This document shows, piece by piece, positions 34,763-43,860 of a stretch of DNA of 64,000 bases (position 1 is the first letter of the stretch; every line of letters starts with the position of its first letter). Below the pieces are notes generated by a model, which was given only the letters and a program-made list of their open reading frames with translations, searched no databases and was not told the origin of the DNA. Source of the stretch: Gimesia aquarii (GTDB taxonomy: Bacteria > Planctomycetota > Planctomycetia > Planctomycetales > Planctomycetaceae); contig NZ_CP037422.1 of assembly GCF_007748175.1 (NCBI RefSeq), positions 3,788,020 to 3,852,019 of the forward strand, read 5' to 3'. Made by a program: the position numbers and the translations under genes.

Positions 34763-35434
34763 TTACCCAAAATGTTTTTGCATAAATGTATTGATACTAG
34801 ATACCATTTCTTTGACATCATCCTTGTCAAATTCACTCCACTCACCATGAGCAGCTTTATTTCGCAAATCAGCATTAGCAGTGATTCTTTTATGAGTTAA
34901 CAAGTTGTAAACACTATGTTCTCTCAGTCTATCGTTCATCCAGCTAAGTTTTGGCTTGTCTGGTAACTCAATTTCAGATTGCTGTTCACACAATTTTCTT
35001 AAAGCATCTTCTAACACACATCCTGCTACCACTGCTGCTGCTGGGTGATATCCCTTAGTAAATAACTCTTCGGCTTGTTCCATGAAATCACTGAATATCT
35101 CTGCTTCCAACAACTCTTTCATGCCTGCCAGATATCCACCTCTCATGTCATCCAGTGCAGCAAAGAGAATGTTATTTCCAATCTCTACGGAAAAGGTGCT
35201 ATTATCAACTTCTTTTACGAACTCTTTATAATGAATGCTATTCTCTCCAAATCCTCGGAGTAAGATATTAAGGGAACTCATTTTCCATTGAGCCACATTT
35301 CCTTCATTTATTGATTCATAATTCCCATGATGATCTGCTCTTCTTTCTTCTGCTGACAGTTCCTCGCCCATGTCAATCATTTCGCCCAGTCGTTTGATGA
35401 TTCGTTCTTCTGCGTCCATTTGACCGATATCCAT
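34763..35434 (-). CDS. HEPN/DUF4145-like helical protein
   Basis: A 223-residue all-helical protein. The C-terminal half reads HPAAAVVAGCVLEDALRKLC, then PDKPKLSWMNDRL and ADLRNKAAHGEW, with Arg191 and His196 in an Rx4H arrangement typical of HEPN ribonucleases. The N-terminal half is acidic and helical. It is convergent with the DUF4145 gene and shares its low GC. The ATG at 35434 has no strong ribosome binding site. HEPN proteins often act as RNase toxins, frequently with a nucleotidyltransferase antitoxin; no such partner is adjacent. It may equally be a non-toxic structural member of the family. Confidence 0.65.
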   Translation of the reverse strand: MDIGQMDAEERIIKRLGEMIDMGEELSAEERRADHHGNYESINEGNVAQWKMSSLNILLRGFGENSIHYKEFVKEVDNSTFSVEIGNNILFAALDDMRGGYLAGMKELLEAEIFSDFMEQAEELFTKGYHPAAAVVAGCVLEDALRKLCEQQSEIELPDKPKLSWMNDRLREHSVYNLLTHKRITANADLRNKAAHGEWSEFDKDDVKEMVSSINTFMQKHFG

Positions 35435-35679
35435 TATGTTTGTTTATTCATGAAAACGAGTCCGTGAGGCAAGAATATTTGTAGCAAACTTGATCCCCTG
35501 GCACCAGCCCCTTGAGAAGTCATACCAACCATAAAACACTTACTTGAAAATGGAAAATAAGCTGTCAGCAACAAATCCGCTTACCGACAAAAGCTCCCTC
35601 CTCCCCACCCTCATTTACACAAACATATGCACCAACTATAATATGTTCGTGTTACAACAGCAGTTTGAGGAGTGTTTGC

Positions 35680-37605
35680 ATGTCAGTTTTAGAGGCGCGT
35701 TTGGTGCGCGGTGTTGTTGCCGTTTTGATTTGGGGGGGCTTTGGGGTCTGTCCGCGCGTCGGTTTGGCTGAGTCCAAAATGGATCAAACGCTGGCGACAC
35801 AGAAGGCGGATGCGGAGCAGTTTTTCAGCAAACAGATCAAGCCCTTCATCAAAAAATATTGCATCGACTGTCATCAGAACAGGCGGCCCACCGAGGCAGG
35901 GCTCAGTTTTGATCCGGCGCTGCGGACTCCCGGTCATGCCGCCTTCAGTGAGAAGTGGAAGAAGTCGGCGGCTCGGGTGAAAACACATGATATGCCACCC
36001 GAGGGTTTGGATCAGCCGACTGATGAAGAACGTCAGCGGTTTTCAGAATGGATGGAGAAGGTCAAATATCTTAGCCCCAAAGATCCAGGGGCATTCGTCA
36101 TTCGGCGGCTCACCAAAACGGAATATGGCAACACGCTGCATGATTTATTGGGTGTCGATCCTGATGTTGTCGCCAGTTTGCCGGATGAAGTCAGCGGCGA
36201 AGGCTATCTCAATTCACTCTCGCCGCTGCAGCTCGAGCAGTATCTGGCGATTTCTGAAAACGTGTTGAATCAGATCCTGGCACCGGAGGGGAAACCGCCT
36301 ACGAAAATTCAAAAGCAACTCTTTGGCGAACCACTGACTTCCGAGACCGATGATAACGCAACCGCTGGCAAGGTGGCACGGTCACTGGCGCGGAAGGCCT
36401 ACCGCCGTCCCCCGTCTGCTGCGGAAGTGGAGGTCCTGCTCAAGGTTTTTGACCTGGGACAACAGAACAATCTCAGCTATTACGCCTCATGTCGGCTGAT
36501 GCTCAAAGCGATCCTGGTATCGCCGCAGTTCCTATTTATCACGCCGGCCAAGGAGGTCGAGACGGAAAAGGGAATTCTGCCCCTCGATGATTTTCAGCTC
36601 GCCTCGCGTCTCTCTTATCTGTTGTGGGCTACCATGCCCGATGCGGAGCTGATGGCGCTGGCGGATCAGGGAAAACTGCATGAGCTGCCGATCCTGAAAG
36701 ATCAGGTCAGGCGGATGCTGAAAGATCCGCGCTCGCGGGCTCTGTTTGACGGCTTTGGTGCGCAGTGGCTCAAGTTGGGAGATTTGCAGACGCGCACCTT
36801 TGACCCTGAAAAATTCCCGCAGATGACTACCGCCATGCGAACGGCGATGTACGATGAAGCCCGCCTCTTTTTCGAAAGTATCGTCCGCGAGAACCACAGC
36901 GTTGCGAATTTTATCGACGGCGATTTTACCTTTCTCAATGAAAAGCTGGCGTCGATCTACGGCCTGGAAAAAACGGTCACCGGCCCCGAGATGCGCAAGG
37001 TCAAACTGACCAACGGCAATCGCGGCGGAATTCTGGGAATGCCCGGCGTACTCGCGGCGACTTCGTTCCCCAACCGCACCAGTCCCGTTAATCGGGGTGT
37101 CTGGGTGCTGGAACAGGTCCTTGGGGATCATGTGCCCGCCGCGCCACCCAATGTGCCGTCGCTGGAGAAACAGGATCAAAAACAGATCGCTAATCTGACG
37201 CTCCGCGAACGGACCGAACTGCATCGCTCCGAAGCCGTCTGTGCCAATTGCCATCGTCTGCTCGACCCGATCGGATTCGGCCTGGAGAACTTCGACGCCA
37301 TCGGACGCTGGCGCGATCAGGACGAGAACGGTCAGGCCATCGATGCTTCGGGCGAACTCCCCGGCGGCAAGAACTTTTCCAACCCCAAAGAACTAAAAGC
37401 CATTATCGCCGGGCACAACGCTAAGTTTGCTCGCAATCTGGTCGAGCGACTGTTAGCCTATGCATTATGTCGACGCCTGGAAGGATATGACGAAATTGTG
37501 ATGGATGAACTGATGCAGAAGATCGCGAAGGACGACTACCGTATGCAGACGCTGATTATTGAGGTCGTCACCAGTTATCCATTCACGCATCGGCGCATTG
37601 AGTGA
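35680..37605 (+). CDS. Planctomycete cytochrome-type protein (DUF1587/1595/1592/1588/1585)
   Basis: A 641-residue exported protein. A signal sequence is followed by an N-terminal c-type heme motif (CIDCH). The usual order of this planctomycete family follows: DUF1587 ([17 protein letters not shown]), DUF1595, DUF1592 ([18 protein letters not shown]), DUF1588 with a second heme motif (CANCH) in the segment leading to [12 protein letters not shown], and C-terminal DUF1585 ([20 protein letters not shown]). The start is ATG 35680, seven bases after GAGGAG; a TTG 15 bases earlier lies within the ribosome binding site. It is paired with the DUF1552 gene 95 bp downstream, a standing arrangement in Planctomycetes. 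A periplasmic or paryphoplasmic redox role is likely; the substrate is unknown. Confidence 0.9.
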   Translation: MSVLEARLVRGVVAVLIWGGFGVCPRVGLAESKMDQTLATQKADAEQFFSKQIKPFIKKYCIDCHQNRRPTEAGLSFDPALRTPGHAAFSEKWKKSAARVKTHDMPPEGLDQPTDEERQRFSEWMEKVKYLSPKDPGAFVIRRLTKTEYGNTLHDLLGVDPDVVASLPDEVSGEGYLNSLSPLQLEQYLAISENVLNQILAPEGKPPTKIQKQLFGEPLTSETDDNATAGKVARSLARKAYRRPPSAAEVEVLLKVFDLGQQNNLSYYASCRLMLKAILVSPQFLFITPAKEVETEKGILPLDDFQLASRLSYLLWATMPDAELMALADQGKLHELPILKDQVRRMLKDPRSRALFDGFGAQWLKLGDLQTRTFDPEKFPQMTTAMRTAMYDEARLFFESIVRENHSVANFIDGDFTFLNEKLASIYGLEKTVTGPEMRKVKLTNGNRGGILGMPGVLAATSFPNRTSPVNRGVWVLEQVLGDHVPAAPPNVPSLEKQDQKQIANLTLRERTELHRSEAVCANCHRLLDPIGFGLENFDAIGRWRDQDENGQAIDASGELPGGKNFSNPKELKAIIAGHNAKFARNLVERLLAYALCRRLEGYDEIVMDELMQKIAKDDYRMQTLIIEVVTSYPFTHRRIE

Positions 37606-37700
37606 GAGGCGAACCGAATTCCCGATGATTTGTACGGCGGAATGACAGTCCTTCGTTCAACAAACCCGTTTTCCTCGACAACCCACCAGAGGGCCTTCCC

Positions 37701-39089
37701 ATGAGCAATTTTAAAACCATTGATCGTCGCACCTGTCTGAAAGGGATGGGGGCAGCCCTGGCGCTGCCTCTGTTGGATGTGATGGGCTGGGCCGAAGCGA
37801 GCGAGAAAAAAACATTCAAGCCGCCAGTTCGACTCGGGTTCATGTACATGCCGCATGGTGTGATTATGGATCAGTTCTGGCCCAACGATGCCAAGAGCTT
37901 TCTGACCTCGCCGCCCCCTGCCCTGGAATCGCTGCGCCCGGTGATCGACCAATGCCTCTTGATGAAGGGGATCGCCGGCGTGTCTAACGGTCCGTTTCGC
38001 GGTGCACCGCACGCGCTCGAACTTTCAACGTGGCTCACCGCGGCCCTGCCCGATCCGGATAAGCGGGACGAGATCAGCATCTCCATCTCCGCCGACCAGA
38101 TTGCCGCGAATTCCATGGGTGCCTTCACTGCCCTGCCCTCACTGGAACTGGCCACGATGCCGCAGACGTGGAAGGAAAATCAGGCGGGGCTGAATGAAGC
38201 CTACTATTCGCACTGCAGCTTCCGCTCGCCGACCCAGGCGGTTCCTGCCGAGACCAATCCTCGTAACGTGTTGAATCGGCTGTTCAACAAAAAGGAACAA
38301 GGGGGCGGACCTGCCTCAGCGGGAGTCAACAGCCTGGATCGCAGCATGCTGGATCTGGTGATCGGTGGCGCCCGCGATCTACGTCGTACGCTGTCACAAA
38401 CCGACCAGAAGAAGCTGGACCAATATCTGGACAGCGTGCGTTCGGTGGAACGACGAATCGCCGCGATTGAGATGCGACAGAAAGAAGCGGCCCTCGAGAA
38501 AGCAGGCATCCGCCCGAGTCGCAGTCACAAGACTGACTCTCCTCCGATCGAGATTAAAATCCCTGAGGGAGACAAACGGAGCAAGTACATGCAGGTGATG
38601 TGTGACCTCAATGTGCTGGCTTTCCAGACCGATACGACTCGCGTCTGCACCTACATCGGTTCGACGCCGAACGGCGTTTCGTATCCGGAACTTGGTTTCC
38701 GAGACCAGCACCATTCGCAGACGCACCACAACGGCGAGAAGAAGAAGGTCGACAAAGTCGCCGCGATCACGAAATTCAATATCGACCAGTTCGCGTATAT
38801 GGTCAACAAAATGCACAGTTTGAAAGAAGGGGACGGCACCCTGCTCGACAACTGCATCATGATGTGGGGCTCGGGACTGGAAGATGGTGACCGACACACC
38901 CGCGCCAACCTGCCCTTCATCCTCGCCGGAAGCGGCGGCGGTGCCATCAACACAGGACGCTTCCTGCCTGATGTCAAAGGCAACCAGGGTGATCTGTTGA
39001 CGACATTACTGACGTGTACCGGAATTCCACTCGACCGCCCCGTTGGAATCGCCACGAAACAGATCACAGCTATCTCCGCCAACTCCTGA
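37701..39089 (+). CDS. DUF1552 family protein (exported, partner of the DUF1592 cytochrome)
   Basis: A 462-residue protein. The N-terminus has a Tat-like signal ([18 protein letters not shown]) and mature sequence beginning near residue 33. The family signature is clear in the segment [18 protein letters not shown] and the C-terminal [12 protein letters not shown] with [11 protein letters not shown], which resembles the alkaline-phosphatase-superfamily layout also seen in DUF1501. It follows the multi-DUF cytochrome gene in the same direction and is presumably cotranscribed. No experimental function is known to me; the pair is expanded in Planctomycetes and thought to act in the envelope. Confidence 0.9.
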   Translation: MSNFKTIDRRTCLKGMGAALALPLLDVMGWAEASEKKTFKPPVRLGFMYMPHGVIMDQFWPNDAKSFLTSPPPALESLRPVIDQCLLMKGIAGVSNGPFRGAPHALELSTWLTAALPDPDKRDEISISISADQIAANSMGAFTALPSLELATMPQTWKENQAGLNEAYYSHCSFRSPTQAVPAETNPRNVLNRLFNKKEQGGGPASAGVNSLDRSMLDLVIGGARDLRRTLSQTDQKKLDQYLDSVRSVERRIAAIEMRQKEAALEKAGIRPSRSHKTDSPPIEIKIPEGDKRSKYMQVMCDLNVLAFQTDTTRVCTYIGSTPNGVSYPELGFRDQHHSQTHHNGEKKKVDKVAAITKFNIDQFAYMVNKMHSLKEGDGTLLDNCIMMWGSGLEDGDRHTRANLPFILAGSGGGAINTGRFLPDVKGNQGDLLTTLLTCTGIPLDRPVGIATKQITAISANS

Positions 39090-39288
39090 AATAGTTATGG
39101 CAATAGAGTGGAACCTTCACATGGTGTGGACTGGCATCATGCAACTACCTCTATAATTGCCCCATGTCTGATGTGTCTGATTTCGTGTCTGATCTTTACG
39201 ATTTTCGAACAAAATTCAAAAAAATGCAGTTCGAGTAAACCTCTCATATAAATTGTTTTACGACGATAATTTATTTTGAAAACTGCCT

Positions 39289-39302
39289 TCCCGCCGCCTC
39301 CA
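39289..39302 (+). other. tmRNA-3'-end-like sequence, possible left attachment site
   Basis: TCCCGCCGCCTCCA is the sequence that commonly ends the T-stem and acceptor of bacterial tmRNA. No upstream tmRNA body or T-loop (TTCGA) is visible, so this is only a 3' fragment. It lies next to a tyrosine-recombinase pseudogene and has a 13/14 match at 41614-41627. Confidence 0.4.
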
Positions 39303-39305
39303 CTC

Positions 39306-39343
39306 AAACAGCCCCTTGCGGCAATTCGCAAGTGGCTGTTTTT
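39306..39343 (+). terminator. Rho-independent terminator
   Basis: AAACAGCC pairs with GGCTGTTT and, inside it, CTTGCG pairs with CGCAAG around a 6-nt loop; one mismatch separates the two helices. A T-rich run follows on the + strand. It directly follows the tmRNA-like 3' end, as terminators of stable RNA genes do, and may also end the DUF1552 transcript. Confidence 0.75.
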
Positions 39344-39429
39344 GTTTGGTTTGCGAGTTCCATGGCGGGACATGATTTTGTGCCACCCTCTTCAATGGTC
39401 GGATAAAGATGAGGCTTCGGATCGGATAA

Positions 39430-40104
39430 GGGTTGCATTCTGGCCAGCTTGGGAACGCACAGCTTTCGAGTGACCTTCCGTTGGATGTTCAGGAGGTAGC
39501 CGCCGCTTAACTGGTCCGGGTAGTCGAGTGACAGTAACTCTGACTCCCTCAAGGCCGTGTGGAGCAGCAGAAGGAACATAGCCTGATCTCGATACGGTCG
39601 CTGAGAAGCACGAGTCTTCAGGTGAACCAACTGCTCAACAGCAGACCGCAGGAGATTCACTTGGATGTCTTCAAGGTCGCGCCATTCTGGATCATCGTCG
39701 TCAATCGGCCTGACCGATTCACATGGGTTCCCGACCAGAAAGGGGCGTTGCCGGTGAATCCACTGTGCGGAGTGCTTCAACGTTGCCAGAACTCGATTGA
39801 AGGTGGACGCTGCCAGTCCTCGCTTCTTTCTCAGGTGTCACACAAATGCCTCTGTAAGCGATTTGGTCCACTGGTCAGGGTGATCGGTCCCCGCAGCGTC
39901 CAAGAGGTATTCGACGAACTTCTGGAGATCGCCCTTATTAGCGTGGAATGTGTCCGTTTCTGGCGTACCAACTTCGAGGCCCATGTAAATCTCGAACCAA
40001 GCAACCAAGCTGTCGCGGCTCTTTGACGGCAGGAGAGCATCGGCACTGCTTTCGACAGGGTTCAAGATCACCAGCGACGATCCGTTCTTCATCGATTTTG
40101 CCAT
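39430..40104 (-). pseudogene. Tyrosine recombinase/integrase, interrupted and C-terminally truncated
   Basis: The - strand frame reads as an N-terminal core-binding domain (SKSRDSLVAWFEIYM, then GDLQKFVEYLL), then TGA at 39838-39840. In the same frame it continues with HLRKKRGLAASTFNRVLATLKHSA and the start of the catalytic domain (RDQAMFLLLLHTALRESELLSL, which includes the first catalytic Arg). A Lys-containing beta hairpin follows, and recognisable homology ends near 39,450 without the HxxR and Tyr motifs. The gene is therefore inactive through both a nonsense codon and loss of the catalytic C-terminus. ATG 40104 with GGAG upstream is the likely original start. Confidence 0.75.
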
Positions 40105-40279
40105 CTCTTCTAGCTCCAGAAATCTTATTCCATGTAAAATGTGGCGACTCATAGCAGGGCAAATGCCCTGAATAGGCTTGCTTTCCCCTCCTTTACATGA
40201 GATAAGATATGTTATTTCATTGAAACATTGAAACATTCAACCAAGATCGACGTGAAACTTGGACTGACTGAAGATTCAT

Positions 40280-41482
40280 ATGAGTGACACCAACAGTAGG
40301 GTTCAATCTCTCGATATCCTTCGCGCGATCGCCGTGATCCTTGTGCTGGGTCGACACATGCCGGGATGTCCCGAAGACACCCCGCTTCTACTCAGAAATG
40401 GAATGGGGTTGTGGGCACGTTCCGGTTGGATCGGAGTAGACTTGTTCTTTGTTCTGAGTGGCTTTCTTGTGTCAGGATTGTTGTTTCGTGAATTCAATAG
40501 ACATGGAAACGTGCGAATCGGAAGGTTTTTGGCACGTCGCGGACTGAAAATCTACCCTGCGTTTTACGTCATGTTGAGTACCACACTGGCTATAGTACTG
40601 TGGCGAAATGGTGGTATCTCCCTCAGCAGATATGTAAGTGAGTGCCTTTTCCTTCAAAGTTACTTTCCTGGGGTTTGGAACCATACTTGGACCCTTGCCA
40701 TCGAAGAGCATTTCTACTTATTGCTGGCCTTGGTCGTGGCCTTTTTGGTGACGAGAGGTAAGCGTTCAGGTTCCCCGTTTGCGTCACTTCCATGGTTGTT
40801 CTATTGCGTTGCGGCCGCGGTGCTCCTGCTAAGGTGCATGACATCTTTTAGCTCGACGTATTCACACACGACACATCTATTTCCGACACACCTTCGGATT
40901 GATTCACTGTTCTTCGGTGTCTTTCTGTCCTATCTGTACTGCTTTCACTTGGATCGTATCGAACCATTCACACGGCAATTCAGGTTTCACATTATCGCAA
41001 TCTCTTTGCTACTACTATCACCTGTCCTGTTCTTACCTCTTGGAAGTACACCTTGGCTTCCAGCATTCGGTCTCACATTACTCTATTTGGGTTTCGGTGG
41101 GATTGTCATTTCAACCGTTGACTGGAGGCCAAACTGCCCGCGCCCTTTCAGAATTGTTGGTGGTCTCCTTGCCGCAATAGGCTTCTACTCTTACTCGATC
41201 TATCTATGGCACATGCCCGTAAACGTATGGGGGAGCGGCGCAATCCGAATCGCAACAGGCGTCCAAATTGGATACTGGTCTAATCTCTTCGTCTACATGA
41301 TCGGAAGTCTTATTGTTGGCGTGTTAATGGCAAAGTTGATTGAAATGCCGGTTCTAAGGATTCGAGATCGTTATTTTCCTTCCAGATCGCAAAAGCAAGT
41401 TGCATCGACGAAAATGCAAGTCGAGCAGAAAGAACTTTCAGGAGTAACGGCCAGCCCTGCGATTGAAGCGGAGACACAATAG
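40280..41482 (+). CDS. Acyltransferase family 3 (OafA/YrhL-like) membrane protein
   Basis: A 400-residue integral membrane O-acyltransferase with about ten hydrophobic helices. Family signatures are present: SLDILRAIAVILVLGRHMPG near the N-terminus with the catalytic-type His in the first helix, GVDLFFVLSGFLVSGLLF, and WTLAIEEHFYLLLAL. Such enzymes move acetyl or other acyl groups onto surface polysaccharides or lipids. The C-terminal 35 residues are a charged cytosolic tail. It lies between two tmRNA-like 3' ends next to an integrase pseudogene and may have been carried by that element. Surface modification genes are frequent cargo because they alter phage receptors. Confidence 0.9.
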   Translation: MSDTNSRVQSLDILRAIAVILVLGRHMPGCPEDTPLLLRNGMGLWARSGWIGVDLFFVLSGFLVSGLLFREFNRHGNVRIGRFLARRGLKIYPAFYVMLSTTLAIVLWRNGGISLSRYVSECLFLQSYFPGVWNHTWTLAIEEHFYLLLALVVAFLVTRGKRSGSPFASLPWLFYCVAAAVLLLRCMTSFSSTYSHTTHLFPTHLRIDSLFFGVFLSYLYCFHLDRIEPFTRQFRFHIIAISLLLLSPVLFLPLGSTPWLPAFGLTLLYLGFGGIVISTVDWRPNCPRPFRIVGGLLAAIGFYSYSIYLWHMPVNVWGSGAIRIATGVQIGYWSNLFVYMIGSLIVGVLMAKLIEMPVLRIRDRYFPSRSQKQVASTKMQVEQKELSGVTASPAIEAETQ

Positions 41483-41613
41483 TGCCTTAGTCGTGGGTCG
41501 GATAGTGGCGGCGACTTTTGGCTCACTTGCAATCGGTCGTGTTGGCCTAAAAACTTCTGTGGCATGTAGATGAGGCTGGCTCAACAGTCTCACGAGACGA
41601 TGAAAGTCAACAG

Positions 41614-41627
41614 TCCCGCTGCCTCCA
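41614..41627 (+). other. tmRNA-3'-end-like sequence, possible right attachment site
   Basis: TCCCGCTGCCTCCA differs at one base from the site at 39289-39302 and is likewise followed within two bases by a terminator hairpin. The two sites lie about 2.3 kb apart in the same orientation and flank the integrase pseudogene and the acyltransferase gene. Confidence 0.4.
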
Positions 41628-41628
41628 T

Positions 41629-41661
41629 AAAGGCACCGTCATTGACTGGCAGTGCCTTTTT
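41629..41661 (+). terminator. Rho-independent terminator
   Basis: AAAGGCAC pairs with GTGCCTTT around a 15-nt loop, followed by a T run. It could end the acyltransferase transcript or be the original terminator of the RNA gene whose 3' end precedes it. Confidence 0.7.
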
Positions 41662-42192
41662 CTATCAAGCATTGCCAGAAGGTGAATCCTCATTGTCACT
41701 TGTGTGATCGTCGTTTTCGCATTTTGAATGATATTCACTGCCCTCGGGCATCTTCACGAGATCGAAGACCAAGAGTACGAGTAAGTTCTACGACTGGTTG
41801 CTAATATTCAAAACACTCATTGAAGGATGGTTGAAGCTTGTCTTAAAGACTTGAAATGATAAAGATGAATTCTCTCAACTTTCTTGATTTTCATTCCAGC
41901 CAAAGATGATTTGACTCGGTAAACACGACATTGTTAAAGTTTGAAACCTTGCTTCACTTTAGAAATGACTGAATCCAGCAGGAAATAACATACTTTGACA
42001 TTTGAAAGATTGGAATTCCTCCCTGATTTAGAGTACTGAAAACGCTCCTCAGAAACTGCCGTGCTGTTTGTCATTTCGTAGTCTAAGAGTCTTATCGCCT
42101 GGATACGATCTCATCACATTCTTCTTGACATGTCTATATCTGAGGCCTATCTTAAAGAGAATAAACATATTCACACATTCAGGAAACCGCTC
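41662..42192. other. Intergenic region before the DUF1559 gene
   Basis: About 530 bp without a credible gene or structured RNA that I could recognise. It should contain the promoter of the DUF1559 gene. Confidence 0.4.
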
Positions 42193-43161
42193 ATGCCTCG
42201 CCGAGGATTTACGCTAATCGAACTGCTCGTCTCAATGGCAATTATCGGCATTTTGGTGGCGTTACTTCTTCCGGCAGTACAACAATCTCGTGAAGCTGCC
42301 CGACGCACCCATTGCCAAAACAACCTCAAACAAATCGCACTCGCCACGGTTCAGTTTCACGATAACATTGGGTGCTTCCCTCCGGGACGAATCATGCCCA
42401 GACCAGGTGATCCGCAGGAATTATCTTGTGGTCGCGATACCCCCAGTTGGCTCATACGAATTCTCCCCTATCTTGAGCAGGGAAACTTTGCAGACGATTG
42501 GGATACGCGAGAAAATTTTGAAGATCATGCCGAAGAAGTTCGCACCATGGCGATTCCCACGTATCTCTGTCCCTCCCGCAGGTCTGCTCCCACCGCAAAG
42601 GTTCCCACTGTCACGGTCGAATTCACAGCTTCTTGCGGCTGTTCAGGGCCGCAAACATTTTTCAGTGGTGCAACCGGAGACTACGGCGGCAACCATGGTG
42701 ACCTTTCTCCGGGTGCCATTGGGTTCACTTCGGATTTCTATTGGGGTGGAAATGGAAACGGCATTATCATCAGCAGCCGTCCCCTCTGTGTAGCAGGTCA
42801 ACCACGGGACTGGATTGATAAAATTCGCTATCGGGACATCACGGATGGGACAAGTAATACGATTCTCGCAGGCGAAATGCACGTCAACGCTCAAAAAATT
42901 AACCAACCGCCTGATGATGGCGCAATTTATAGCGGATGGCATTTCAGTTTCAGCACACGCATTGGAGGTGTCCACGTTCCACTAGCTCCAAATATGGATT
43001 ATGTCGATACCAGACTTTACAGCTTCGGAAGCTGGCACCCAGGTATCTGTCAATTTGCGTTCGCAGATGGCAGCGTCCACGCCCTGTCCACATCCATAGA
43101 TGTAGAAGTTCTCGGCCACCTTTGCGTTCGAAATGATGGTGAAGTCACAAGCGGCTTTTGA
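42193..43161 (+). CDS. DUF1559 prepilin-like protein with H-X9-DG tail
   Basis: About 322 residues. The N-terminus is a type IV prepilin/pseudopilin signal (RRGFTLIELLVSMAIIGIL) cleaved after Gly. AVQQSREAARRTHCQNNLKQI, the start of the DUF1559 family, follows. Near the C-terminus a His is followed after nine residues by Asp-Gly (WHPGICQFAFADG), the H-X9-DG signature of this planctomycete family. The start is ATG 42193, where GGAAA lies upstream and the processing site is at the usual place; an in-frame ATG at 42130 would add 21 unlikely residues. Dozens to hundreds of paralogues are typical of planctomycete genomes. A surface or type II secretion-related role is presumed. Confidence 0.92.
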   Translation: MPRRGFTLIELLVSMAIIGILVALLLPAVQQSREAARRTHCQNNLKQIALATVQFHDNIGCFPPGRIMPRPGDPQELSCGRDTPSWLIRILPYLEQGNFADDWDTRENFEDHAEEVRTMAIPTYLCPSRRSAPTAKVPTVTVEFTASCGCSGPQTFFSGATGDYGGNHGDLSPGAIGFTSDFYWGGNGNGIIISSRPLCVAGQPRDWIDKIRYRDITDGTSNTILAGEMHVNAQKINQPPDDGAIYSGWHFSFSTRIGGVHVPLAPNMDYVDTRLYSFGSWHPGICQFAFADGSVHALSTSIDVEVLGHLCVRNDGEVTSGF

Positions 43162-43345
43162 GCGGGACTCATGCGAAGTCGCTAATACCTAAAAAAATAC
43201 AACGGCTACCGACCTTTCAGGCCAGCCTCCGTTGAGATCACAAATTCAGACTCAAAGACTCAAGCGTTCTAACTAATGCGGCAACGCGAGGCATTCTCTG
43301 GAACTTCTGTTAGCGGAATAACGAGATCGCTCGATAATTGAAAAC

Positions 43346-43680
43346 CTACACCTGTGCTAGTATTTGATATTGCAGATTGAGCATATCAAACCGCCGTTTC
43401 CTGGATTCCTGCGGGTGCAGATTCGGTTCCCAACTCATATAGCAGAGCAAGAGTCTGACACGGATTTCGACATCCTTCCCGCGAAATCCCATGCGACGAA
43501 AGATGCTGCCAATGAACTCGATTCTCGACTGGTAGGCTGCGGTGACGACCTTTTTCACCATCGCGTCTTGTTCAGACCAGACCCGCATTGCCAACTCAGA
43601 TCCATCCCTTATGTCGCTCGATACTCAGTCATCGAAAATAGTACATCCAAGTCACCATCGAACTGTCCGATCTCGGATAG
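43346..43680 (-). pseudogene. Remnant of a TetR-type regulator (tentative)
   Basis: The - strand frame ending at 43346 gives AMRVWSEQDAMVKKVV, then SRIEFIGSIFRRMGFRGKD and LLLCYMSWEPNLH, which resembles the C-terminal helical domain of TetR-family regulators. Immediately upstream the protein-like reading moves to another frame (LSEIGQFDGDLDVLFSM), so there is a frameshift, and no helix-turn-helix domain was found. The identification is by pattern only. Confidence 0.35.
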
Positions 43681-43798
43681 CGTTTTTCATTCATTTTCGA
43701 TTCAAAACTATACGAAATACGCCGAGATTGTTAATCGGATAATTCACCCTGAAGTGTAAGCATTTTCGGGAATGCCATACAATCTTGAAAGAGTCATC

Positions 43799-43841
43799 AA
43801 AAAAACAGGTCATCTTACGAATCGAACTCATAAGATGACCT
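43799..43841 (-). terminator. Rho-independent terminator of hcp
   Basis: A perfect 11-bp stem (AGGTCATCTTA with TAAGATGACCT) around a 13-nt loop, followed on the - strand by a run of seven Ts. It lies 20 bp after the hcp stop and faces that gene. Confidence 0.9.
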
Positions 43842-43860
43842 AAAGTACTTCTATCATTTC

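Noticed and set aside
36532-37254. A 240-codon open frame on the - strand
   Set aside because: Antisense shadow of the DUF1592-type gene, which has clear family motifs.
41483-41661. Complete tmRNA gene
   Set aside because: Only a 3'-end-like fragment and terminator are seen; no tag-coding region, no 5' half and no T-loop.
43364-43759. A 131-codon + strand frame
   Set aside because: No ribosome binding site and unlikely composition; the opposite strand gives a more protein-like, TetR-like reading.
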